From positions 1-64,000 of the forward strand of contig CANQOL010000010.1 of assembly GCA_947625475.1 (NCBI GenBank): a DNA stretch of 64,000 nt. Reading direction: 5' to 3'. The translations under genes and the position numbers were made by a program. Of the stretch, positions 34,421 through 42,313 are shown piece after piece. The stretch's first letter is position 1. Every line of letters starts with the position of its first letter. This DNA is from an uncultured Acetatifactor sp. Its GTDB lineage: Bacteria; Bacillota; Clostridia; Lachnospirales; Lachnospiraceae. Under the pieces are notes generated by a model. The model searched no databases and was not told where the DNA came from. It was given only the letters and a program-made list of their open reading frames with translations.

Positions 34421-35224
34421 ATGGAGTTCGTGCAGGATTTTGCGGCCGTGGACCTGGAGACCACGGGACTTTGCCCTAGGAGCGACAGGATCCTGGAGAT
34501 CGGGGCGGTGCGGGTGAAGGGCGGGGAGAGAGAAGCCGTCTTCCATACCGTGATCAACCCTGGCCTGCGGATCCCGGAGCGGGTGCGGGAGCTGACAGGG
34601 ATCAGCGAGAGTGATACGGCCGGAGCGCCCTCTCTGGAGGATGCGCTGCCCGGGCTTTTGGAGTTTTTGGGGGATCTGCCCCTGCTGGGCCACCGGGTGC
34701 TGTTCGACTATTCCTTTTTGAAAAAAGCCTGCGTGGACCGGCGGATCCCCTTTGAGAGAAGGGGCATCGACACGCTTAAGATTGCCAGAAAGCATCTGCC
34801 GCAGCTGGAGCACAAAAACCTTTCTTATCTGTGCGCCTATTATGACATCCCCCATCAGGCCCACCGGGCCCTGGGGGACGCCCTGGCCGCCTGGCAGCTC
34901 TATGAGAAGCTGGGGGCCCTGTTTTTTGAGAAGGATCCGGAGGCATTTGCCCCCAGACCCCTGTGCTATCAGGCAAAGCGGGACACGCCGGCCACGGCCC
35001 GTCAGAAGGAGAGGCTGCAAAGACTGCTCCTTTTGCACGGACTTACCCTGGAGAAAGAGGTGGAGAGCCTCACCCGCAGCGAGGCCAGCCGCTTCACGGA
35101 CCGGATTCTGGCCGCCTATGGGCGAAAAGAGCGGGGGCCGGAGGGGGAGAATCGGGGCGCGGGGAGCATGGGAGAAGAGGATGAGCAGGGGGAGAACGGG
35201 AGAGAGGATGAACGGAGAGCCTAA
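34421..35224 (+). CDS. DEDDh 3'-5' exonuclease (DnaQ/PolC-epsilon type)
   Basis: The protein, about 267 residues, has the exonuclease motifs DLETTG (residues ~12-17), LGHRVLFDYSFL and HRALGDALAAW, covering the Asp-Glu-Asp-His-Asp set. It is likely a stand-alone proofreading or RNase T-like exonuclease. The C-terminal third (TPATARQKERL...EASRFTDRI) has a short helical SAP-like region, then a low-complexity Gly/Glu tail. The start is not certain: ATG 34421 directly follows AAAAGGA, GTG 34409 is upstream in frame, and GTG 34430 has better spacing to that site. The 3' end overlaps the next gene by 17 nt. Confidence 0.85.
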   Translation: MEFVQDFAAVDLETTGLCPRSDRILEIGAVRVKGGEREAVFHTVINPGLRIPERVRELTGISESDTAGAPSLEDALPGLLEFLGDLPLLGHRVLFDYSFLKKACVDRRIPFERRGIDTLKIARKHLPQLEHKNLSYLCAYYDIPHQAHRALGDALAAWQLYEKLGALFFEKDPEAFAPRPLCYQAKRDTPATARQKERLQRLLLLHGLTLEKEVESLTRSEASRFTDRILAAYGRKERGPEGENRGAGSMGEEDEQGENGREDERRA

Positions 35225-36458
35225 AGGAGGAAAGAGGCGGGGAATGGGTATGGCGGCGCTGCTTTTGTCGGCGGGCGTCCTGCTTTCCGCCTGCGCTCTG
35301 GGGGAGAGCGGGGAGAGTGCGGACCCCGGCCCGTCTCAGGAGGCCTCCCGGGAGGGGACAGATACCCCGGGATCCCGGGAGGGCTTTGACTGGCGCAGCA
35401 GCCGGTGGAATACGTCGGGAACAGAGGCCCCGGACGGGCCTGTGTATCTGGAGAGCCTGCCCCAGGGCCTGGCCCGGGAAAACCTCGCGGGAGTGGAAAC
35501 GGGCCTGCAGTGCCGGATCCTGGGAGGAAGGCTGTACGGCCTCAACCGCTTTGAGTATCCGGGCGGGACGCGCTTCTATGTAAGGTGGTGGGACGGCGGC
35601 CAGGACTGGAGGGAGGTGCCAATCACCCTGCCCACTATCCTGAAGATCCAGGGGAAGGAGACGGCCGTCTCTGCCTTTGATCCGGTCAGCGACCGGGAGC
35701 TGGTGGTATTTGTGCAGACCAGAGCTCCCCAGGAGGGAGGAAAACTCGAGTATCTGGCGATCCGCATGTCCCTGGAAAAGGGGAGGAAGACGCCGGATTC
35801 CAAGCCGGTGGATCTGCTGCCCGCCCTGCGCAGGGCCGGGGTGGAGCTTTCCTCTGATCGAAGCGCTCCGGAGATCTGGGGGGATGGGGAGGGCTTTTTT
35901 TACGTGATTCCCCGGGAGGATGAGGGGCGTGTTTTGGTGCTGGACCCTCAGGGGGAGCTGGCGGAGGAACTGAAGGGGGAGGCGGGCACCCGGGTGCGCT
36001 TCGCCTGTAAGACGCCGGACGGTTTTCCTCTGTTTCAGTGGTATGCGGGGGGAGATCTGGTGCTCTCCGGGTACGTGCCCGGCAGCGGGGAGAAGGCATA
36101 CGGCCGGGTGGAAGCGGCCTTCGGCAGCCCGATGGCCCTGCAGGAGGACGGTTATCTGTACTGCGGGGAGGCGGGGAAGCTGTACCGGTGGGATCTGTGC
36201 CTGGGGGAGAAGGCCCTCTGGGGGGACTACGGGGCCCTGGGCATGGGGGAGGATCCCCTTCGGCTTGGGATTGCCCTGACCGGGGAGGGGATACCCGCCC
36301 TTCTGGATGAGAGCGGGGAGGAGCCCCGGATCTGCAGGGTGCGGGCAGGCGGCCCGTCCGCCAGATATAACTTGCCAAATCGGGACATATCATATATAAT
36401 GATGCCTGGATTAAAAGGACAGTCCTGCGGGGTGCGGGACGGAGGTGCGTATGTTTAA
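35208..36458 (+). CDS. Putative lipoprotein of unknown function
   Basis: The protein (416 residues) starts at ATG 35208 behind GAGAGAGG, overlapping the exonuclease gene. It has a lipoprotein signal ending LLSAC (Cys about 25), then an acidic Ser/Pro/Gly linker. The rest looks like a beta-propeller of repeated YLYCGEAGKLYRWD-like strands, perhaps a sugar- or wall-binding sensor. I recognise no named family. It is probably co-translated with the exonuclease and the next small ORF, whose ATG overlaps its stop. Confidence 0.65.
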   Translation: MNGEPKGGKRRGMGMAALLLSAGVLLSACALGESGESADPGPSQEASREGTDTPGSREGFDWRSSRWNTSGTEAPDGPVYLESLPQGLARENLAGVETGLQCRILGGRLYGLNRFEYPGGTRFYVRWWDGGQDWREVPITLPTILKIQGKETAVSAFDPVSDRELVVFVQTRAPQEGGKLEYLAIRMSLEKGRKTPDSKPVDLLPALRRAGVELSSDRSAPEIWGDGEGFFYVIPREDEGRVLVLDPQGELAEELKGEAGTRVRFACKTPDGFPLFQWYAGGDLVLSGYVPGSGEKAYGRVEAAFGSPMALQEDGYLYCGEAGKLYRWDLCLGEKALWGDYGALGMGEDPLRLGIALTGEGIPALLDESGEEPRICRVRAGGPSARYNLPNRDISYIMMPGLKGQSCGVRDGGAYV

Positions 36459-36558
36459 TTTTAACAATAAAAAGACCAAGCAGAGGGTGTCGGCCGTCAT
36501 TGTGATCATTGTGGTGGTGGCGATGCTGGTGCCTCTTCTGGGTGATCTGGTGTGGTAG
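36451..36558 (+). CDS. Small single-span membrane protein
   Basis: A 35-residue ORF: basic N-terminus (FNFNNKKTKQRV), one hydrophobic span (SAVIVIIVVVAMLVPLL), and a short GDLVW end. The ATG overlaps the stop of the preceding gene by 8 nt and follows GGAGG at 36441-36445. Position, ribosome binding site and composition support real translation. It ends 50 nt before the vanW-type gene. Too short for many gene finders. Confidence 0.6.
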   Translation: MFNFNNKKTKQRVSAVIVIIVVVAMLVPLLGDLVW

Positions 36559-36608
36559 GGGATCCAGGGTTTGAAGCGGAGCCGGGAAAGGGCGGAAGTG
36601 AGGAAAAT

Positions 36609-38354
36609 ATGAAAAAACGGTTTGGATCGGCCGGGCTCCTGAGGGGCCTTGGGACGGTCTTTGGGGCTGCTCTGGCGGTGTGTGTGTGGCTCGGGGCAGG
36701 GATTTTTGCCCGCGGGGCCCAGGAGGAAACCATCAAACAGGGGATTTATATCGGCGGACAGGATGCGGGCGGCATGAGCCGGGAGCAGGCATACGAGCTG
36801 GGACAGTCCTATGTGGACAGCCTTGGCTCGGCGGTGGTCACCCTTCAGGCGGCGGGAGGCAATATGGTGCAGGTCACCGCAAAGGATCTGGGAATCACCT
36901 GGGCCAACCCCCAGGTCGTGGACGAGGCCCTGAGGGTGGGGACCACGGGCAGCGTGATCACCCGCTACAAGGTGATGAAGGATCTGCAGTATTCCCACAT
37001 TGACTACGAGGTAAAGGTTACCTTTGACATCACCGCCATCGACAGTGTGCTGGCCTCAAGGTGTACTCCCTATGACCAGGAGGCTGTGAACGCCACCTTA
37101 AAGAGAGAGAACGGCCAGTTTGTGATCCAGGAGGGACAGACCGGCTACAAGCTGGATGTGGAGAACTCCATCGATGCGATCTACAATTATATGACCGGCC
37201 AGTGGGACGGAGGGGACTGCAGCATCCCGCTGGTGGTGGAGGTGGATGAGCCTGAGGGCACCTACGAGCAGCTCGCCCGGGTGAAGGACGTGCTGGGAAC
37301 CTTCACCACCTCCTTTTCCACCTCCGGCCAGTCCCGGAGCGCCAATGTGACCAACGGCTGCCGGCTGATTGACGGGACCACCCTCTATCCCGGGGAGGAA
37401 TTCTCCACCTATGACGCCGTGGCCCCCTTCACCGAGGCCAACGGCTACTATATGGCGGGCTCCTACATGAACGGCAAGGTGATCGACAGCCTGGGAGGCG
37501 GGATCTGCCAGGTGTCCACCACTCTCTACAACGCGGTGCTTTTGGCGGAGCTGGATGTGACGGAGCGGCACAATCACTCCATGATCGTCAATTATGTGGA
37601 CCCTTCCGCCGACGCGGCCATCGCCGAGTCCGCCGGGAAGGATTTCCGCTTTGTGAACAACCGGGATGTGCCTGTTTACATAGAGGGCTCTGTCTCCGGG
37701 AAGAAGATCACCTTTACGATCTACGGGGAGGAAACCCGCAGCAGTGACCGGAAGGTGAGCTATGTCAGCGAAGTGCTGGAGACCGTGCGGCCCGAGGCGG
37801 ATACCATTTATCCGGATCCGAGCCAGCCCATCGGGTACATTGTGAAGGAGAGCGCCCACATCGGCTACAAGGCCCGGCTCTGGAAGGTAGTGACGGAGAA
37901 CGGCGTCCAGGTGAGCAGGGAGGAAGTCAACAGCAGCACCTATAAGATGGTGCCCAGGAGCGCCACTGTGGGGGTGGCCACGGCAGACCCCAACGCCTAC
38001 AACGAGATTATGGCGGCCATCGGAACCGCCAGTATAGACCATGTGCAGAATGTGATTGCCCTTCTCACGGCGGCGCCGGCGGTTTCCGGCGTGATTGACC
38101 CGCTTACGGGGGCTGTGATTCCCGGGACCGGCACAGTGGATCCCGCCACAGGAGCCGTGATTCCCGGGGCCGGGACGGTGGATCCCGCCACAGGAGCCGT
38201 GATCCCCGGGGCCGGGACAGCGGATCCCGCTGCAGGAGCTGCGGATCCCGGGGCTGGCACAGCGGATCCCGCCGCAGGGGCTGCGGATCCCGCTGCCGGG
38301 ACGGCTCCGGATGGGGGAGCTGCTGCCCCTCCGGCGGCAGTGCCCGGAGCGTGA
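36609..38354 (+). CDS. VanW family protein with peptidoglycan-binding domain
   Basis: The 581-residue protein has an N-terminal membrane anchor (about 13-35). It continues with a YoaR/PG_binding_4-type region (residues ~45-230, including SVLASRCTPYDQEAVNA), and a VanW domain (about 240-380) with FSTSGQSRSANV, LYPGEEFSTYDAVAPF and GGGICQVSTTLYNAVL. It is probably an outside cell-wall-associated protein; VanW function is unknown. The last ~87 residues are a minisatellite-encoded tail of DPATGAVIPGAGT repeats that is unlike the rest. The start at 36609 follows GGAAGTGAGG. Confidence 0.9.
   Translation: MKKRFGSAGLLRGLGTVFGAALAVCVWLGAGIFARGAQEETIKQGIYIGGQDAGGMSREQAYELGQSYVDSLGSAVVTLQAAGGNMVQVTAKDLGITWANPQVVDEALRVGTTGSVITRYKVMKDLQYSHIDYEVKVTFDITAIDSVLASRCTPYDQEAVNATLKRENGQFVIQEGQTGYKLDVENSIDAIYNYMTGQWDGGDCSIPLVVEVDEPEGTYEQLARVKDVLGTFTTSFSTSGQSRSANVTNGCRLIDGTTLYPGEEFSTYDAVAPFTEANGYYMAGSYMNGKVIDSLGGGICQVSTTLYNAVLLAELDVTERHNHSMIVNYVDPSADAAIAESAGKDFRFVNNRDVPVYIEGSVSGKKITFTIYGEETRSSDRKVSYVSEVLETVRPEADTIYPDPSQPIGYIVKESAHIGYKARLWKVVTENGVQVSREEVNSSTYKMVPRSATVGVATADPNAYNEIMAAIGTASIDHVQNVIALLTAAPAVSGVIDPLTGAVIPGTGTVDPATGAVIPGAGTVDPATGAVIPGAGTADPAAGAADPGAGTADPAAGAADPAAGTAPDGGAAAPPAAVPGA
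38095..38310 (+). repeat. 42-bp coding minisatellite in the VanW tail
   Basis: Units of GTGGATCCCGCCACAGGAGC-like sequence (14 residues, DPATGAVIPGAGTV) recur about three times, then decay into shorter GCGGATCCCGCxGCAGG units to the end of the gene. Confidence 0.8.
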
Positions 38355-39118
38355 CCCGGCAGAGAGGCCCGTCGGCCGGGGATGGGATCCAGACCTGCGG
38401 GGAGAGGCTGTCGGAGGGACGGATCCAGACCTGCGGGGAGAGACCGGCGGAGGGACGGGTTCCGATCTGCGGGGAGAGACCGTCGGAGGGACGGATCCAG
38501 GCCTGTGGGCAGGGAACCGGGGCCCCCGGAGAGGACGGCCCCGGGGAAATAAGGCCCGGCCAGGACATTGTGGTGAGCAAATGGATCGGCCTGGAGGGAA
38601 CCTGCCTGCTGGCCCGGCGCCGGCGGGGGGAGCTTCTTGAGAGGTATCCGGAGCGCCTCCTGGATGAGGCGGCCCGCTTTGACAGATATCTTTCCACTGA
38701 CAGGGAGGCCGGGATTGCCCGGGAGCAGGGAGCCAGCGCTGTGCGCACCGTCCGGGAGGGCGGAATTTTCAGGGCCCTCTGGGAGCTGGGAGAGAGCTGC
38801 GGGGCGGGATTTGCGGCGGATCTGCGCAGTTTTCCCCTGCGGCAGGAGACCGTGGAGATCTGCGAATATTTTCGGGCCGACCCCTACCGGCTGCTTTCGG
38901 GGGGATGCCTTCTGATGACGGCGGACAGGGGAGACAGGCTGGCTGCCGCTCTTAAGGAGGCGGGGATTCCGGCGGTGTGCGTGGGAGAGATCAGGCCCGG
39001 GCCCGGGAGAATCCTTCTTTGCCAGGGGAGAAGGCGCTTTTTGAACCGGCCGGGGAGGGACGAGATAGAGCGCCTGCTGGAGGCCCGGCAGGAGGAACGC
39101 CCAGAGGAAAACTCATAG
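38351..39118 (+). CDS. 5'-truncated AIR-synthase-like (PurM/HypE C-terminal) protein
   Basis: From about 38560 on, the product matches the C-terminal half of AIR-synthase-family proteins: GQDIVVSKWIGLEG, VREGGIFRALWELGE, LRQETVEICEYFRADPYRLLSGG. The N-terminal ATP-binding half (~190 residues) is absent. In its place are ~70 residues encoded by a 36-bp tandem repeat (TCGERPSEGRIQ units). The GTG at 38351 overlaps the VanW stop, so the hybrid could be translated by coupling, but it should lack the usual catalytic and nucleotide site. A start nearer 38570 is possible. It is probably a decayed gene or a C-domain remnant with some retained role. Confidence 0.6.
   Translation: MTRQRGPSAGDGIQTCGERLSEGRIQTCGERPAEGRVPICGERPSEGRIQACGQGTGAPGEDGPGEIRPGQDIVVSKWIGLEGTCLLARRRRGELLERYPERLLDEAARFDRYLSTDREAGIAREQGASAVRTVREGGIFRALWELGESCGAGFAADLRSFPLRQETVEICEYFRADPYRLLSGGCLLMTADRGDRLAAALKEAGIPAVCVGEIRPGPGRILLCQGRRRFLNRPGRDEIERLLEARQEERPEENS
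38385..38510 (+). repeat. 36-bp tandem repeat at the VanW/AIR-synthase junction
   Basis: About 3.5 copies of GGATCCAGACCTGCGGGGAG plus GACCGTCGGAGGGAC, at an exact 36-bp period, in frame with the downstream ORF as a 12-residue repeat. Confidence 0.85.
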
Positions 39119-39245
39119 GCTGGGAAGAGTTTCCCCGGGGGAACCGCAGACTGGGGAGAACGCCGGGGAGGAACCCATAGACTGGGAAGAACACCCGGGG
39201 GAACCGCAGGCTGGGGATAGCCCCAAGGGGGGATCAATAGACGGG
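39113..39245 (+). repeat. ~62-bp minisatellite before the Lrp gene
   Basis: Two copies (39114-39173 and 39174-39235), each made of two ~31-bp half-units of CATAGACTGGGAAGAAC / CCCGGGGGAACCGCAG type, and a partial third. No gene lies within it. Confidence 0.75.
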
Positions 39246-39298
39246 GGAGAGCTCCGGGCCAAAGCCTGGCCGGAGGGGCTCCCGGAATGGAGGTTTGC

Positions 39299-39784
39299 AT
39301 GTGTAAGGAAGAATTGTTGTCGGTTTTGGAGAAAAACAGCCGCATCGGCGTGAAGGAGCTGGCGGTGATTTTGGGAGAGGATGAGATTGCCGTAGCCAAC
39401 GAGCTGGCCGCTCTGGAGGCGGACGGCACCATCTGCGGCTACCATACGCTGGTGAACTGGGAGAACACCTCCGTGGAGAAGGTGTCCGCCCTCATCGAGG
39501 TGCGGGTGACGCCCCAGAGGGGCCAGGGTTTTGACAGTATCGCGGAGCGGATCTACAATTATCCGGAGGTTCACGCGGTGTACCTGATTTCCGGCGGCTA
39601 CGACCTGCTGGTTTCCCTGGAGGGCAAGACATTAAAGGAGGTGGCGGGCTTTGTGTCCGATAAGCTCTCCACCCTGGACAGCGTGCTGAGCACCGCCACC
39701 CATTTTGTGCTGAAAAAGTACAAGGACCACGGAACCATCCTGGCCAGAAAGCACAGCGACGAAAGAGAGATGATTACACCATGA
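39299..39784 (+). CDS. Lrp/AsnC family transcriptional regulator
   Basis: The 161-residue product has a winged helix-turn-helix (residues ~3-55, NSRIGVKELAVILGEDEIAV) and the RAM ligand-binding domain with AVYLISGGYDLLV. The family senses amino acids. The ATG at 39299 has GGAGGT close upstream; ATG 39287 is an in-frame alternative. Its stop overlaps the aminotransferase start (ATGA), so the two are coupled, and it probably controls or senses the product of that enzyme. Confidence 0.9.
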   Translation: MCKEELLSVLEKNSRIGVKELAVILGEDEIAVANELAALEADGTICGYHTLVNWENTSVEKVSALIEVRVTPQRGQGFDSIAERIYNYPEVHAVYLISGGYDLLVSLEGKTLKEVAGFVSDKLSTLDSVLSTATHFVLKKYKDHGTILARKHSDEREMITP

Positions 39785-40956
39785 GAAATCCCCTGGCAGA
39801 TAAAGTAGTGGAGATTAAGCCCTCGGGTATCCGGAAGTTTTTTGACATTGTAAGCGAGATGAAGGACGCCATCTCCCTGGGAGTGGGGGAGCCGGATTTC
39901 GACACGCCCTGGCATATCCGGGACGAGGGGATCTATTCCTTAGAGAAGGGGCGCACCTTCTACACCTCCAACGCGGGCTTAAAGGAGCTCAAGATGGAGA
40001 TTGCCGGCTACCTCAAAAGAAAGCAGGGGGTCTCCTACGATTCCGATCATGAGGTGCTGGTGACGGTGGGAGGCTCCGAGGCCATTGATATCGGCCTGCG
40101 GGCCATGTGTAACCCCGGGGACGAGGTGCTGATTCCCCAGCCAAGCTATGTGTCCTACGAGCCCTGCGCCGTGCTGGCAGGGGCAAAACCGGTGATTATC
40201 GACCTGAAGGAGGAAAATCAGTTCCGGCTCACCGCCAGGGAGCTGCGGGAGGCGGTTACGGACAAAACCAAGGTGCTGATTCTGCCCTTCCCCAACAATC
40301 CCACCGGAGCGATTCTGGAGAAGGAGGATCTGGAGGAAATTGCCCGGGTGGTCATAGAGAAGGACATTTTTGTGATGTCCGACGAGATCTACGGGGAGCT
40401 CACCTACAAGGGGGAGCATGTGTCCATCGTCAGTATCCCGGGTATGCAGGAGCGGACCGTTCTGATCAACGGCTTTTCCAAGGCATACGCCATGACCGGC
40501 TGGCGGCTGGGGTACGCCTGCGGCCCGGCGGCCATCATCCAGCAGATGACCAAGATCCACCAGTTTGCCATTATGTGCGCTCCCACTACCAGCCAGTACG
40601 CGGCGGTGGAGGCCCTGCGCAACGGGGACGAGGACGTGAGGGAGATGCGGGAGGCATACAATCAGCGGCGCAGATACCTGCTCCACGCCTTTGAAGAGAT
40701 GGGGCTGAAATGCTTTGAGCCCTACGGGGCCTTCTATGTGTTCCCCTCCATCAAGGAGTTCGGCATGACCAGCGACGAGTTTGCCACCCGGTTTTTGGAG
40801 GAGGAGAAGGTGGCTGTAGTGCCCGGCACGGCCTTCGGGGACAGCGGGGAAGGGTTCCTGCGGATTTCCTACGCCTACTCCCTGGAAAATCTGAAGGTGG
40901 CCATCGGCCGCCTGGCCCGCTTCGTGGAAAAGCTGCGCCGGGAGCAGCAGGGGTAG
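39781..40956 (+). CDS. Class I/II aminotransferase (aspartate-type, PLP)
   Basis: The 391-residue PLP-dependent aminotransferase has the GEPDFDTPWHI N-terminal block, FPNNPTGAILEKEDLEEI, DEIYGELTY, and the PLP-lysine motif NGFSKAYAMTGWRLGY; the C-terminal FLRISYAYS holds the substrate-carboxylate Arg. Substrate (aspartate, aromatic or branched amino acids) cannot be decided. It overlaps the Lrp-type regulator upstream and is followed 5 nt later by trmL. Confidence 0.92.
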   Translation: MRNPLADKVVEIKPSGIRKFFDIVSEMKDAISLGVGEPDFDTPWHIRDEGIYSLEKGRTFYTSNAGLKELKMEIAGYLKRKQGVSYDSDHEVLVTVGGSEAIDIGLRAMCNPGDEVLIPQPSYVSYEPCAVLAGAKPVIIDLKEENQFRLTARELREAVTDKTKVLILPFPNNPTGAILEKEDLEEIARVVIEKDIFVMSDEIYGELTYKGEHVSIVSIPGMQERTVLINGFSKAYAMTGWRLGYACGPAAIIQQMTKIHQFAIMCAPTTSQYAAVEALRNGDEDVREMREAYNQRRRYLLHAFEEMGLKCFEPYGAFYVFPSIKEFGMTSDEFATRFLEEEKVAVVPGTAFGDSGEGFLRISYAYSLENLKVAIGRLARFVEKLRREQQG

Positions 40957-40961
40957 GACAT

Positions 40962-41453
40962 ATGCACATTGTACTGCATCAGCCGGAGATCCCGGCCAAT
41001 ACGGGAAATATTGGGAGAACCTGTGTGGCCACAGGTTCTTCTCTGCATCTGATAGAACCTCTGGGCTTTCGGCTGGGGGAAAAGGAGCTGCGCCGGGCGG
41101 GCATGGACTACTGGGAGAAGCTGGATCTGCACCGGTACATGAATTTCCGGGAATTTCAGGAGAAAAACCCGGGGGCAAGGATCTGGATGGCCACCACCAA
41201 GGCCAGACGCGCCTACGATCAGGTGCGCTTTTCCCCGGAGGATTTTATTATGTTTGGGAAGGAGAGCGCCGGGATCCCGGAGGAAATTTTAGTGGAGCAT
41301 GAAGAGAGCTGCATCCGCATCCCCATGCTGCCGGAGATTCGTTCCCTGAATTTGTCCAACTCTGTGGCCGTAGTCCTCTATGAGGCCCTGCGCCAGAACG
41401 GATTTGCGGGCCTGGAGCAGGAGGGAGAGCTCCACCGCCTGAGATGGCAATGA
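40962..41453 (+). CDS. trmL: tRNA (cytidine/uridine-34 2'-O)-methyltransferase TrmL
   Basis: The 163-residue SPOUT-class enzyme methylates the wobble ribose of certain tRNA-Leu species with S-adenosylmethionine. It has PEIPANTGNIGRTCVATG, FGKESAGIPEEIL and the knot motif IPMLPEIRSLNLSNSVAVVLYEA (about residues 125-147). Full length. It starts 5 nt after the aminotransferase stop and is last in the plus-strand run. The gap to the converging phosphoesterase holds a GGGCCGG/CCGGCCC hairpin at about 41523-41553 that may end both transcripts. Confidence 0.95.
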   Translation: MHIVLHQPEIPANTGNIGRTCVATGSSLHLIEPLGFRLGEKELRRAGMDYWEKLDLHRYMNFREFQEKNPGARIWMATTKARRAYDQVRFSPEDFIMFGKESAGIPEEILVEHEESCIRIPMLPEIRSLNLSNSVAVVLYEALRQNGFAGLEQEGELHRLRWQ

Positions 41454-41549
41454 GAGCGGATGCCTGCCTGCCGGAGGAAAGGGCAGGGGAGCGGACACAG
41501 GCCGGAGAAAACGAAAGGAAAGGGCCGGGACGCCTGCCGCCCGCCGGCC

Positions 41550-42173
41550 CTACCGGGTAAGGTTCCCGGGCACATCCTGGGCCTCGTAGTCAAAGATGCA
41601 GTGGTCAAAGGCGTTGATTACATGGGTGTCCCGGTATTTGTCATAGCGCTTGTGCTGGCGGCCGTAGGACATGTGGACATGGCCGTGCAGGAAGAATTTG
41701 GGCCTGTATTTTTCCATGAGCCGAAGAAAAACCTGGAAGCCCTGGTGGGGCAGGTCCCGGCCGTCGTTGAGCTGATAGGCGGGGGCGTGGGTCACCAGGA
41801 TATCGAAGCCCTTGTGCCAGAAAAGCTGGAAGCGCAGCCGGCGGACCCGGCTTAGCATCTGCTTTTCCGTGTACTGATGGGGGCCGGGGCGGTAGCGCAT
41901 GGAGCCGCCCAGACCCAGAATCCGGATCCCCCGGTACACATAGACGGTATCTTCGATACAAATGCAGCCCTCCGGGGGAATGTCCTGATATTTGCCGTCG
42001 TGATTGCCGTGGACGTAAAGGAGAGGCACATTGGTGAGGGTCACCAGGAAGGAGAGATATCTGGGATCCAGATCGCCGCAGGAGATAATCAAATCCACTC
42101 CCTCCAGCTTGCTTTTTTCATAAAAATCCCACAGGCTCTTGGACTCCTCGTCCCCGATCACCAGTATCTTCAT
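41550..42173 (-). CDS. Metallophosphoesterase (YfcE/calcineurin-like)
   Basis: The 207-residue phosphoesterase has the five metal-binding blocks of the family: KILVIGDEE, SCGDLDPRYL, YVHGNHDGK, LVTHAPAYQ and FLHGHVHMSY. Substrate is unknown. It lies downstream of the BMP/ParB-like gene on the minus strand with a 140-nt gap. Confidence 0.88.
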   Translation of the reverse strand: MKILVIGDEESKSLWDFYEKSKLEGVDLIISCGDLDPRYLSFLVTLTNVPLLYVHGNHDGKYQDIPPEGCICIEDTVYVYRGIRILGLGGSMRYRPGPHQYTEKQMLSRVRRLRFQLFWHKGFDILVTHAPAYQLNDGRDLPHQGFQVFLRLMEKYRPKFFLHGHVHMSYGRQHKRYDKYRDTHVINAFDHCIFDYEAQDVPGNLTR

Positions 42174-42313
42174 GATGCCGCCGGTCCCCTCCCCTCTTTC
42201 GTTTTTCCCTTTCGGCCTGCTCCTTCATGGGCAGTCAGCGCTCTGCCTGTCCCCTGTCCCTGATTTGTTGGCCGTCCGCCTGGGCGGTCAGCGCTTCATC
42301 TGCTTCCTGCCCC

